A stretch of 64,000 nucleotides of DNA from assembly GCA_020848695.1 (NCBI GenBank), contig JADLHT010000048.1, positions 1 through 64,000 on the forward strand, read 5' to 3'. The translations under genes were made by a program, and so were the position numbers. A model generated the notes under the pieces. The model made no database searches. It saw only the letters and a list, made by a program, of their open reading frames with translations, and was not told the origin of the DNA. This document shows, piece after piece, positions 10,459-19,385 of this stretch (position 1 is the stretch's first letter; each line of letters starts with the position of its first letter). The DNA is from Saprospiraceae bacterium. Lineage in GTDB: Bacteria > Bacteroidota > Bacteroidia > Chitinophagales > Saprospiraceae.

Positions 10459-10850
10459 ATTTTAATTGAGGAAGAAATTCTTTTTCGAACGGATTCATCG
10501 TTCATACAGGAATTTGATCTTTTAAAGAGTCTTCTTCTGTTTCTAGCAACAAATCTATAAATAGAATTTCCTAAAGAAACTGGTACCAAATTCAAGATCC
10601 CGGAAAAAATTTTCCAAACTCCTCCCAGCTGATTGTATATATAAATTACTGCTCTAAATTCAACAAAAAACTCTCTATTGTGATAAACAATAATGGTATC
10701 ATGTAGGGATTCTGATTTCGATTGTTCAACAAATCGGAATTTATTATTAGTATCCTTATGCGCAATAAATTGTGCAAACTTGCTACACATAATACACTGA
10801 TCATCAAAAACTACAATTATTTGATCAGCAGAAATATTATTCAAATGCAT
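10455..10850 (-). CDS. DCC-family thiol-disulfide oxidoreductase (DUF393)
   Basis: A 131-residue protein with the family motif VFDDQCIMCSKFAQF (DxxCxxC) near residues 14-28, expected to form a redox-active pair; cellular role unknown. The C-terminus is Arg-rich (RNRRRLFKRS). Its start overlaps the end of the acyl-CoA dehydrogenase gene by 14 bases, suggesting co-expression. Confidence 0.8.
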   Translation of the reverse strand: MHLNNISADQIIVVFDDQCIMCSKFAQFIAHKDTNNKFRFVEQSKSESLHDTIIVYHNREFFVEFRAVIYIYNQLGGVWKIFSGILNLVPVSLGNSIYRFVARNRRRLFKRSNSCMNDESVRKRISSSIKI

Positions 10851-12030
10851 TGATTCCTGTTATATCATTTCCAGTTATCAGCAGATGTATATCATGTGTG
10901 CCTTCATAGGTTAATACCGTTTCCAGATTCATCATATGCCGCATGATTGGATACTCATTTGTAATTCCCATACCTCCAAGAATCTGCCTGGCTTCACGTG
11001 CGACTACGAGTGCAGTATGAACATTATTCCTTTTAGCCATAGAGATTTGAGCCGGGCTTGCTTTTCCTGCATTCGCTAGCGTGCCAAGTCTCCAGGCTAA
11101 AAGTTGAGCCTTGGTAAGTTCGGTAATCATCTCTGCAAGCTTTTTTTGTGTTAATTGAAATCCGGCTATTGGTCTTCCGAATTGGATTCTTTCTTTTGAA
11201 TATCTCAAAGCCGTATCGTAGCAGTCCAATCCGGCTCCTAAAGCACCCCAGGCAATTCCGTATCTGGCTTTGGAAAGACAGCTTAAAGGGCCTTTTAAGC
11301 CTTGAACATGGGGGAAAACCATAGATTTTGGAACTCTTACATCTTCAAATACCAATTCTCCTGTTATGGAAGCTCTTAAAGACCATTTGCCGTGAATCTC
11401 GGGGGCAGAATACCCTTTTTGACCTTTCTCCACGATCATTCCTAGTATTTTTCCTTCTTCATTTTTTGCCCAAACTACCGCTATATCTGCAACAGGACTA
11501 TTGGTTATCCACAGTTTAGCTCCGTTAAGGATGTATGAATCTCCATCATCTTTGACATTACTAACCATTCCTGAAGGATTAGAGCCAAAATCAGGCTCTG
11601 TTAATCCAAAACATCCAATAAAATCTCCATTACCCAGCTTTGGAAGATATTTTCTTTTTTGTTCTTCACTACCAAATTTAAAAATTGGATACATAACTAA
11701 AGACCCTTGCACAGAAGCCATAGAACGTATTCCGGAATCCCCCCTTTCGAGTTCTTGCATTATTATTCCATAGGCCATCTCATCCATTCCTCCACCACCA
11801 TATTCGGTAGGTAAACTTGGACCAAAAGCGCCAATTTGTGCCAATCCTTTAAAAAGATGTTCCGGGCATTTTGCTTTTTCCGAAAAGTCCTCGATTATTG
11901 GACTAACTTCATGTTTGACCCATTCTCTTACTGCCTCTCTTGCAAGAAGATGTTCATTGCTTAACAATTCATCTAGTAAATAATAATCATGTCCCTGATA
12001 GGTATCAGCTTTTCTATTTTTAGAACTCAT
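10837..12030 (-). CDS. gcdH: Acyl-CoA dehydrogenase, glutaryl-CoA dehydrogenase type
   Basis: FAD enzyme of 397 residues expected to oxidise and decarboxylate glutaryl-CoA to crotonyl-CoA in lysine/tryptophan breakdown. Family signatures are GCFGLTEPDFGSNPSGM, WITNSPVADIAVVWA, ARYGIAWGALGAG and the catalytic-glutamate block TYEGTHDIH near the C-terminus. The DSGIRSMASVQGSLVM region matches glutaryl-CoA rather than butyryl-CoA dehydrogenases. Crotonyl-CoA output could link to the PHA cluster, though the genes are 4 kb apart. Exact substrate is inferred from similarity. Confidence 0.85.
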   Translation of the reverse strand: MSSKNRKADTYQGHDYYLLDELLSNEHLLAREAVREWVKHEVSPIIEDFSEKAKCPEHLFKGLAQIGAFGPSLPTEYGGGGMDEMAYGIIMQELERGDSGIRSMASVQGSLVMYPIFKFGSEEQKRKYLPKLGNGDFIGCFGLTEPDFGSNPSGMVSNVKDDGDSYILNGAKLWITNSPVADIAVVWAKNEEGKILGMIVEKGQKGYSAPEIHGKWSLRASITGELVFEDVRVPKSMVFPHVQGLKGPLSCLSKARYGIAWGALGAGLDCYDTALRYSKERIQFGRPIAGFQLTQKKLAEMITELTKAQLLAWRLGTLANAGKASPAQISMAKRNNVHTALVVAREARQILGGMGITNEYPIMRHMMNLETVLTYEGTHDIHLLITGNDITGINAFE

Positions 12031-12075
12031 ACTTTAAATATTGCACAAAAGTAGTGCTATGTTTTAGTTTATCAT

Positions 12076-13224
12076 TTATGAATTTTGGATGCATTGAAGA
12101 TATAATTCCATATATCGGGGTACAATTTTACTTTTTTCAAATTTTTTAGCTTGATCAATTGCTTGTTTTTTAAATTGCTGATGCGTTGCCTCATCTGTTA
12201 AGATATGAAGCGACTTGAAAAACATTTGTTCAATATCTCCAACTTTACAAACAAAACCTGAAAATCCATCTTTATTCACCTCTGGAATTCCACCAATATT
12301 GGAGGAAATAACAGGCACTCCACAAGCCATAGCTTCGAGAGCGGATAAGCCAAAACTTTCATGATCTGAAGTTAAATAAAACAAATCAGCAATCCTTAAT
12401 AAGTCTTCTACTGATTCTTGCTTACCTAAAAAAATTACTTTGTCTACAATGTGTAATTCTCTACAGAGATCTTCCAGGACTGTTCTTTCCGGACCATCTC
12501 CGATCAATAGAAGCTTGGACGGAATTTTTTGTTGAACAAGATTAAACACTTTTACAATATCCGGAATTCTCTTTACTTTTCTAAAATTTGAAATGTGCAT
12601 TAATACTTTTTCTTCTTCTTTAACAAATGATTTCTTTAATGCATGGTTAGGTTTATTATTAAATTTTTTTAAATCAATAAAGTTAGGAATAACTTCTATA
12701 TCTCTGGTAGTTTGAAAAGCTTTAATGGTATCTTGCTTTAAAGATTCAGAGACCGTTGTTACTTTATCAGATTGATTAATGCTAAACTGAACTACTGGAT
12801 AAAAGGATCCATCTAATCCAACTAAAGTTATATCTGTCCCATGCAAAGTAGTGATGATGGGAAGTCTTTTTTTCTTTGCAAGCAGAATACTTTTTGCTAT
12901 AAAAGCTATAATGGCATGAGGAATGGCATAATGCACATGTAATAAATCCAGTTCGTAATGCAATGCAACATCAACAATCTTACTTGCTAAGGCAGTATCA
13001 TACGGTTTGTAATCAAACAATGGATATTCAAAGTTGGTCACTTCATGATAAAAAACATTGGGCTGAAATGAACTTAATCTCGCAGGTCTTTTATAACTAA
13101 TAAAGTGAACCTGATGCCCTTCACAAGCCATCGCTTTTCCCAGTTCCGTAGCAACGACCCCGGATCCACCATAAGTTGGGTAACACACGACTCCAACTTT
13201 TAAATGATTCTTACACATCATCAA
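12076..13224 (-). CDS. bshA: N-acetyl-alpha-D-glucosaminyl L-malate synthase (bacillithiol)
   Basis: Glycosyltransferase (GT4) joining UDP-GlcNAc to L-malate, the first step of bacillithiol synthesis. The N-terminal block VGVVCYPTYGGSGVVATELG is characteristic of BshA and separates it from other GT4 enzymes. HVHYAIPHA and TTLHGTDITLVG are also BshA-specific, and ESFGLSALEAMACGVPVI carries the EX7E motif. At 382 residues it has the normal length. bshB and bshC are not in the window. It is divergent from a merR gene. Confidence 0.94.
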   Translation of the reverse strand: MMMCKNHLKVGVVCYPTYGGSGVVATELGKAMACEGHQVHFISYKRPARLSSFQPNVFYHEVTNFEYPLFDYKPYDTALASKIVDVALHYELDLLHVHYAIPHAIIAFIAKSILLAKKKRLPIITTLHGTDITLVGLDGSFYPVVQFSINQSDKVTTVSESLKQDTIKAFQTTRDIEVIPNFIDLKKFNNKPNHALKKSFVKEEEKVLMHISNFRKVKRIPDIVKVFNLVQQKIPSKLLLIGDGPERTVLEDLCRELHIVDKVIFLGKQESVEDLLRIADLFYLTSDHESFGLSALEAMACGVPVISSNIGGIPEVNKDGFSGFVCKVGDIEQMFFKSLHILTDEATHQQFKKQAIDQAKKFEKSKIVPRYMELYLQCIQNS

Positions 13225-13281
13225 TTGTAAACAAATTTAATTACCAAATGTTATTCGCATTTAAGCAAGAACGATCCATAA

Positions 13282-14172
13282 ATGGCCATTTATTCCATAG
13301 CTGACTTAGAAATTCTTACGGGAATTAAGGCACATACGATTAGAATCTGGGAGAAAAGATTCAACTTCGTTCAACCCAAACGTACAGCAACAAATATCCG
13401 ATTCTATGATGATCAGGATCTTAAAAAAATAAGTCGCATTGCACTTCTGCACAATAAAGGTTATAGAATTTCAAATATTTGTAATCTTAAGAATAATGAA
13501 TTGGAAGACCTTGTGGCTCAAAATGCTGAAGTTAGTCTCATCAATGCTGACTCATTAGATGCTCTTACCTTAAATATTTTGCAACTTGATGAGGTTAAAT
13601 TTATTCATCTCCTAAATAAGCAAATTGAAATTCGAGGATTTGATTTTGCCTTTACTGAATTTATTCTTCCACTTTTGGATAAATTGAATGAGATGTGGTT
13701 AAGTGGTTCTATTCGAAAAGCACATGAAGAATTTGCCTTGCAAATTATCAAACGAAAAATAATTCAACAAATTAATATACAAGAACATATTATAAAAGAT
13801 AATCCTAATCGATTTCTTCTACTAATGCCACAAAATGAGAATCAACAATTAAACCGATTGTATATAGAATACATGCTCTCCAAAAATAAAATGTCCGGAC
13901 TTTATATAAGTTCTGATGCAGATATGAGAGATGTTGTTGAAGCTATTGATATTTTTAAAGCCAATCATATAATCACTTTTGTAAACGAACAAGCAAGTCT
14001 TCATTATGCAGATGAACTAATTTCAAGAGTTGAATTGCTCGGTGATAAAGTTGAACTTTCTTTTTTAGGATATCTTGCCTCAACAATTTTTGAAAAACAT
14101 CCTCACATTAATGAAATTAAAAATTATTCCTGTCTGATACAATTTTTGAAGCGATTAAATAATTCTATTTAA
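13282..14172 (+). CDS. MerR-family regulator with degenerate B12-binding region
   Basis: A transcription regulator of 296 residues. The MerR winged helix occupies residues 1-70 (YSIADLEILTGIKAHTIRIWEKRF.FVQPKRT..NIRFYDDQDL). The rest resembles the helical and Rossmann parts of CarH/LitR-type cobalamin photoreceptors: a WLSGSIRKAHEEFALQI segment aligns with the W..EH region. The Rossmann part lacks the DxHxxG cobalamin ligand motif, so a B12 role is doubtful. It is encoded divergently from bshA and is followed 25 bases later by lnt. Confidence 0.8.
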   Translation: MAIYSIADLEILTGIKAHTIRIWEKRFNFVQPKRTATNIRFYDDQDLKKISRIALLHNKGYRISNICNLKNNELEDLVAQNAEVSLINADSLDALTLNILQLDEVKFIHLLNKQIEIRGFDFAFTEFILPLLDKLNEMWLSGSIRKAHEEFALQIIKRKIIQQINIQEHIIKDNPNRFLLLMPQNENQQLNRLYIEYMLSKNKMSGLYISSDADMRDVVEAIDIFKANHIITFVNEQASLHYADELISRVELLGDKVELSFLGYLASTIFEKHPHINEIKNYSCLIQFLKRLNNSI

Positions 14173-14197
14173 TTTCGTTCTGCTTTTATTTACCCTC

Positions 14198-15967
14198 ATG
14201 TTGAAAAGACTGAATATATTTCTTTCATTAGTTGGTTTTTTAATTGCTGGATTTTCAGCATATAAAATGTCCGAACTAAAACTATGGTCTAATTATCCTC
14301 TGTTTTTATTCATAGGACTTTGGATCGGACTTGTTCTGCTCTATGATTATTTTTTCAATAATAACAATCAGGATTCGAACAAGCTTCTTTTTTATTCTGC
14401 TCTTAGTGGATTGTTATTGTCAATTGGATTTCCGCCATACGGGCTGACACCCTTGCTATTTATAGGTTTTGTACCCCTTTTTTTTATTCAGGAAGAATGT
14501 GATAAGAAAGGTAAGAGTTCATTATTCTATATTTACAATTCATTTGTATTATGGAATATTTATACAACCTATTGGGTTTCCAACGCTGCATTGTTGCCTG
14601 GAGTTGTGGCAATTTGGTTAAATGCATTGTTTATGCTTGTTCCATGGTATCTTTCTGTTTGGGTAGGAAGAAAAAAACCAATTCTTCAAAGTCTTTCGTT
14701 CGTATCTTTTTGGTGTTGTTTTGAATTATTACATCTTCATTGGGAGATCTCCTGGCCTTGGCTAAATCTTGGAAATGCTTGGTCTGCCTTACCTTCTTGG
14801 ATTCAGTGGTATGAATATACTGGAACTTTTGGTGGTACTTTTTGGATCTTATTACTTAACGTCTTTATTTTTTCACTTTTCTTTAAAAAGAATTCTCATT
14901 TAATTCAATTTTTTCCAAGACTATTTAGTACTACGTCTAAGAAAGTTCTTCTTGTTTTATCAATAATCTTTTTACCCCTAGTATTTTCAATAATTCGATT
15001 TTATACCTATGTGCCTACAGGAAGATATGGTGAGGTCTGTTTAGTACAACCTAATTATGAACCTCATTTTGAAAAATTCAGTGTTCCAGAAATTGATCAG
15101 ATAACGCGATTGGGAAGACTGGCTGAAGCATCAATGAGTCAGCAAACAAAGTTTGTTGTCTTTCCGGAAACATGTTTTGGGGATGCAGGAGGTCCTATTC
15201 GTTCGGATAAGTTAACTATCGATAACCGGATTATTTTACTTTATGATTTTATCGAAACACATTTTTTTGTACCCATTGTCATGGGACTTACCACAATTAA
15301 CTTCTTAGAAGCAAATAGTAATAGCAAGTTCAAAAGAATTAGTCCAAAAACAAAGCAAGAATTTGAGATTGCTAATAGTGCAGTCATGCTGAGAGATAGA
15401 CAGGAACAAGTCAAAGTTTACAATAAATCTAAATTGGTTCCAGGTGCAGAAATATTTCCTTATAAAGATTTTCTGCCTTTCTTGTCTCCAATAGTTGACA
15501 AATTAAATGGATCTACATCCGGCTTAGCTACTCAAAATGATAGAACTGTTTTTGAGAACAATGGATATAAAATTGCTCCTGTAATCTGTTATGAAAGCAT
15601 TTATGGAGATTACATGCGTGGTTATATGAAGAATGGCGCACAGGCCATATTTGTAATGACCAATGATGGTTGGTGGGATGATACCCCGGGTTATAAACAA
15701 CACATGGCTTACAGCAAATTAAGGGCCATTGAATTTAGAAAACCCGTAGTACGTTCGGCTAATACAGGAATATCTTGTTTTATTGATGCCAAAGGAACTG
15801 TAGGCAAAGCACTTGGTTACAATATTAAATCAGCAATAACTCAAGGAATAAGCTTCAGTGATGAAACTACTTTTTACTGTAAATACGGAGATCTAATAGC
15901 ATACACATGTTTGATAATCAGTATATTAACAGTTTTATTCAGAACTTATTTGATCTGGAATAAATAA
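14198..15967 (+). CDS. lnt: Apolipoprotein N-acyltransferase
   Basis: Integral membrane enzyme that N-acylates the lipid-modified cysteine of lipoproteins. About eight N-terminal hydrophobic helices (1-270) precede a periplasmic nitrilase-like domain (about 278-560). The catalytic triad is visible: Glu324 (VFPETCFG), Lys410 (YNKSKLVPGAE) and Cys464 (VICYESIYG). At 589 residues it is slightly longer than the Escherichia coli enzyme. Many lipoproteins in the window (27.8, 38.0 and 39.9 kb among others) are likely clients. Confidence 0.95.
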   Translation: MLKRLNIFLSLVGFLIAGFSAYKMSELKLWSNYPLFLFIGLWIGLVLLYDYFFNNNNQDSNKLLFYSALSGLLLSIGFPPYGLTPLLFIGFVPLFFIQEECDKKGKSSLFYIYNSFVLWNIYTTYWVSNAALLPGVVAIWLNALFMLVPWYLSVWVGRKKPILQSLSFVSFWCCFELLHLHWEISWPWLNLGNAWSALPSWIQWYEYTGTFGGTFWILLLNVFIFSLFFKKNSHLIQFFPRLFSTTSKKVLLVLSIIFLPLVFSIIRFYTYVPTGRYGEVCLVQPNYEPHFEKFSVPEIDQITRLGRLAEASMSQQTKFVVFPETCFGDAGGPIRSDKLTIDNRIILLYDFIETHFFVPIVMGLTTINFLEANSNSKFKRISPKTKQEFEIANSAVMLRDRQEQVKVYNKSKLVPGAEIFPYKDFLPFLSPIVDKLNGSTSGLATQNDRTVFENNGYKIAPVICYESIYGDYMRGYMKNGAQAIFVMTNDGWWDDTPGYKQHMAYSKLRAIEFRKPVVRSANTGISCFIDAKGTVGKALGYNIKSAITQGISFSDETTFYCKYGDLIAYTCLIISILTVLFRTYLIWNK

Positions 15968-16148
15968 TCCTTTGGCATAGAACTAAATCAGATGTTTTTA
16001 TATAATCAAAATAATTAATTCAAAAATTGATCTCAATTAAATAGTTGTTAATCAACATATTATATAAGAAATAAACAAATAATTTCGAAAATATTAGAAA
16101 AATTTACAAGATTTAGAAGATTGGCAAGATTTATGTATTGTAATTGTT

Positions 16149-16243
16149 GTCAAAGTAATTTGACATAAGAAGTATCCAAGAAATTAGATACAACAATTTC
16201 TGAGGTCGGTTCGCTGGGGGGTATGAACCGATCTCTTTTTTTT
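16149..16243 (+). ncRNA. Candidate structured small RNA ending in an intrinsic terminator
   Basis: The 400-base gap between lnt and the next gene holds three hairpins in a row. They are GTCAAA/TTTGAC (16149-16164), AGAAATT/AATTTCT (16179-16201), and an 11-bp stem GAGGTCGGTTC/GAACCGATCTC with one G-T pair (16202-16235) followed by eight T. The last is a textbook terminator with an unusual G-rich loop. lnt ends about 180 bases before the first hairpin, so this may be an independent RNA, not only lnt's terminator. No known RNA family is recognised and no clear promoter was found. Confidence 0.45.
16202..16243 (+). terminator. Strong intrinsic terminator downstream of lnt
   Basis: An 11-bp stem with a 12-base loop (GCTGGGGGGTAT) is followed by a T-run. 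It is the only good terminator between lnt and the membrane protein gene at 16379. Confidence 0.85.
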
Positions 16244-16378
16244 TATTCTTAATGATAACTTTCCTACGTTTAACTTATTTATTCATAGTTTGGTATTCAA
16301 GATTGTTTTGAGTATCAAGAATGTTTACCAAATAGATTTTCTGACTGGTAAATTTTATTAAACTCTTAAGTGTTAAAC

Positions 16379-17113
16379 ATGGCGAATTCAAAAATAAATG
16401 AATTTCTTAGTTATTTGAATAAGGATTTTAATGTACAAGAAGCTTTGCTGATCAATAATAGTCATTCATTGCGAAGAACAATTGGTGTTCTCGGTATTGG
16501 ACTTCCTTTCCTTTTATTCATTTTCTTTTACATTAGTAGTGGTATTTCTAATCCGTTAGAATCTATTAGTCATTACTATTTTACAAGGGTCTCTGGAATT
16601 TTTGTGGTGGTAATGAGTGTATTGAGTTTATTTTTAATTATTTATAAAGGCTACAATCCTTTAGATTTTATATTATCCTTGTTGGCAGGAATATCCGGAT
16701 TTTGTGTAGTTTTTTTTCCAACAGACAATATTTCAAATAATTGTGGTGATTTAGAAAAGTTTTACAATCTAACCATATTTCCGCAAGATGAATTCAGAAC
16801 AAAAATTCATTTTATCTCAGCTACAGTTTTTCTATTAAGTCTTGCTTGCATGTCACTATTCTTGTTTACAAAATCTAAAAATGACTTAACCAAAAATAAA
16901 AAAAGAAGAAATCTGATTTACAAATTATGTGGGCTTGTAATGATTGTTGCGATGTTGTTTATTCTACTCGCAGGTTTTTTTGAATTTATCCCTAAAGATA
17001 CTTATGTGAAAAATTCAATGACCTTCTGGATGGAATCAGTAGCAGTAGTGTGTTTCGGAATCTCCTGGTTGACCAAAAGCGAAGTTTACCTCAAAGATTC
17101 CAATTCATTCTAG
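16379..17113 (+). CDS. Multi-pass membrane protein, DUF998-like
   Basis: A 244-residue protein with about six transmembrane helices (for example IGVLGIGLPFLLFIFFYI and LCGLVMIVAMLFILLAGFF). The SISHYY motif after the first helix and FFPTD after the third are conserved in similar uncharacterised Bacteroidota proteins, and the overall pattern resembles DUF998. No catalytic residues can be named. It is a single gene between the candidate RNA and the convergent surA gene. Confidence 0.65.
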   Translation: MANSKINEFLSYLNKDFNVQEALLINNSHSLRRTIGVLGIGLPFLLFIFFYISSGISNPLESISHYYFTRVSGIFVVVMSVLSLFLIIYKGYNPLDFILSLLAGISGFCVVFFPTDNISNNCGDLEKFYNLTIFPQDEFRTKIHFISATVFLLSLACMSLFLFTKSKNDLTKNKKRRNLIYKLCGLVMIVAMLFILLAGFFEFIPKDTYVKNSMTFWMESVAVVCFGISWLTKSEVYLKDSNSF

Positions 17114-17140
17114 ACCATCCTTAATTGAACAAAGAAATAG

Positions 17141-18511
17141 TTAACCTTTCTTTGCAATAGCACTCCATATTTGGAGATTAGGACAGTTATTGAGAATTAA
17201 AGGATCTATATCACTGTATATTCTTGGAACATGAGCCTCAAGCCATTCTCTGAATTTTTCATTTTTCTTTTGTTCTTTTGCAGCTTGTTGAATTTTAGAA
17301 TAATCCTGAAGTAAATTAGCTTTATGAGGAGAACTTCTTGAAATCAATTTAAATACTCTGAAATATTTTTTCCCTTCCTGATCATTACTTACCACAACAT
17401 TAGAAATCTCTCCCGGTTTTAAATTGTCAATGGCAAAATAGACATCAGGGTCTAGATCAGCAATTTCAAAATAAGAGTTACCTGTTTTTTGGTTAACAAT
17501 CTGTCCGCCGAAGTTATACGATTCTGATTTTTTATCACCAAATTTACGGACTATTATCTCAAATGGTATCGTATCTTTTAGAATTCTTTCTCGTATACTA
17601 TCTATTTGTTTACGGGAATTTTCGATATCACCATCAGATACAGTTGGCTTTATCAGAATATGTCTTGTGTTAATATTATTTCCGCGTCGACCTATGAGCT
17701 GAATAAGATGAAAACCAAATTCACTTTGAACGACTTCTGATAAAGAATCATCTGCTAACTTAAAAGCTGCTGCTTCATACTCTGGAACCAAGACCCCTCT
17801 TTTCATCCATCCTAAAGAACCACCTTGTTTTGCAGAGCCAGGATCTTCGGAATAAATTCCAGCCAGTTTTCCAAAATCTTCTCCTGCTCTAATTCTGTCT
17901 GCTAATTTTTGAAGCTTCTCCTTTGCTTTGTTGAGTTGTTCTTCATTAGGCTCAGGTTTAATCACCAATTCTGCTATTTCTACTTCTGAATTAAAATATG
18001 GAACGCTGTCTTTGGGAATTAATTTGAAGAATTCTTCAGTTTCTTTGGGTGTTACAGTAATATTTCCAAGTACCTTATTTTGCAATCTCTCACTTAGTAA
18101 TTGTGATTTTAAGTCGTCTCTAAATCTCTCTTTAACCTCATTAATGGATTGTCCATAATATTCCTCAAATTTTTTGATATCGTTATTCATATATTGAAGA
18201 ATTTGTTCGATTCTGGCATTCAGTTGACTTTCAATTTCTTCATCCTTAACATCTATACTATCTAGTTTAGCCTGATGAACCATAAATTTTTGAATCAACA
18301 AATTTTCCAAAATTGCACATTCATCATCTTCAGACAAATTTTTTTGCTTCTCATTAATAAAAGCAATTTGTTCGCGCCAATCAGAATATAAGATTATTTC
18401 ACTTCCTACCTTTGCAATAATCTTATCGACAATCTGGGATTGAGAATAGACTGAATGAAAAATATTAGTTACTATAAATAATATTACAATTAATTTTCTC
18501 AATGATTTCAA
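17141..18511 (-). CDS. surA: SurA-like periplasmic peptidyl-prolyl isomerase
   Basis: Outer-membrane protein chaperone of 456 residues with a signal peptide (LIVILFIVTNIFHSVYS), an N-terminal SurA helical domain (VDKIIAKVGSEIILYSDW) and two parvulin domains. The first parvulin domain (about 175-270) has YSEDPGSAKQGGSLGWMKRG and FGFHLIQL; the second (about 280-385) begins TRHILIKP and is less conserved. It is last of three foldase genes in one minus-strand operon, five bases after the preceding lipoprotein. Confidence 0.92.
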   Translation of the reverse strand: MKSLRKLIVILFIVTNIFHSVYSQSQIVDKIIAKVGSEIILYSDWREQIAFINEKQKNLSEDDECAILENLLIQKFMVHQAKLDSIDVKDEEIESQLNARIEQILQYMNNDIKKFEEYYGQSINEVKERFRDDLKSQLLSERLQNKVLGNITVTPKETEEFFKLIPKDSVPYFNSEVEIAELVIKPEPNEEQLNKAKEKLQKLADRIRAGEDFGKLAGIYSEDPGSAKQGGSLGWMKRGVLVPEYEAAAFKLADDSLSEVVQSEFGFHLIQLIGRRGNNINTRHILIKPTVSDGDIENSRKQIDSIRERILKDTIPFEIIVRKFGDKKSESYNFGGQIVNQKTGNSYFEIADLDPDVYFAIDNLKPGEISNVVVSNDQEGKKYFRVFKLISRSSPHKANLLQDYSKIQQAAKEQKKNEKFREWLEAHVPRIYSDIDPLILNNCPNLQIWSAIAKKG

Positions 18512-18515
18512 TGAT

Positions 18516-19385
18516 TTATTTTACAAAAATATTAATAGATTTTGATTTTAGTGCTTGTTCAAATATCTTACTTTTTTTATCTTCCAAGAGATGTGTTTTT
18601 CTGATATGCAATATTGATCTCGTAGCTTGTTCTTTAACAAAGGATAATGGTGGTTCCTGATTTGACTCTACTAGATCAAATACTTTCAAATAATAATAAT
18701 GAGTCTTATCTTCATATCTTCGTTTCAATCCCTTAGCTAATTTATTAATTTCTATAATTTTTTCCGGAAACAAATTTCTAATTTCACTCCACTTATTCCA
18801 TTTATCGCCATTTACTATTTGTTCGCTTGCATAATTTGAACAGTACTTTTGAAGCAATTGAATCTGACTTCCGGTTTCATCATTCCATAACGGATTGAAA
18901 ATCTTTTCATCCAGATCACTTTTTTTAATCATCACATATTGAAGTTTGATAATAGGACCATCCAATTTATATTCTCCTCTTTTCTCCTGATAGTATTTAT
19001 AATACTCTTCTTCTGTGATGCTTGTATCTGGTTTTTGGTTGTTTATGAAGTTTTCATATTGATCTAGATAAAGAGAATTACGATACTTCTCAACAAGCTC
19101 ATCTATATTTTTTGAATCACCGATTTTTTGCTTTGCTTCTTCAATGAAGCATACATCTCTAGCCCAGTTCTCTGCTATTATGTACAGCGTTTTAATACTG
19201 TCTTTTAAGACAGATTCATTATAATATAACAAATCTGCAACCTCTGAATACTTCAATTCTTTACCACAGGCTTCTGCAATTACAATATCCTCTGATACTA
19301 AGTTTTTCTTACTATTACAATTGAAGCTTGCAAGTATTATTAATAACAGAATACTGCAAATTAAATTTGCTTTATTTCTTAACAA
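18516..19385 (-). CDS. Lipoprotein foldase, parvulin-related
   Basis: A 289-residue protein with a lipoprotein-type N-terminus (ICSILLLIILASFNCNSKK) and a mostly helical, charged body with the pattern EEYYKYYQEKRGEYKL seen in SurA/PrsA-like chaperones. No clear parvulin active-site region is visible, so chaperone rather than isomerase activity is likely. It lies between the ppiD-like gene (14-base overlap) and surA, an arrangement common in Bacteroidota genomes. Confidence 0.75.
   Translation of the reverse strand: MLRNKANLICSILLLIILASFNCNSKKNLVSEDIVIAEACGKELKYSEVADLLYYNESVLKDSIKTLYIIAENWARDVCFIEEAKQKIGDSKNIDELVEKYRNSLYLDQYENFINNQKPDTSITEEEYYKYYQEKRGEYKLDGPIIKLQYVMIKKSDLDEKIFNPLWNDETGSQIQLLQKYCSNYASEQIVNGDKWNKWSEIRNLFPEKIIEINKLAKGLKRRYEDKTHYYYLKVFDLVESNQEPPLSFVKEQATRSILHIRKTHLLEDKKSKIFEQALKSKSINIFVK

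Noticed and set aside
13282..14172. Cobalamin-dependent photoreceptor CarH
   Set aside because: The Rossmann part lacks the DxHxxG ligand motif, so B12 binding is not supported.
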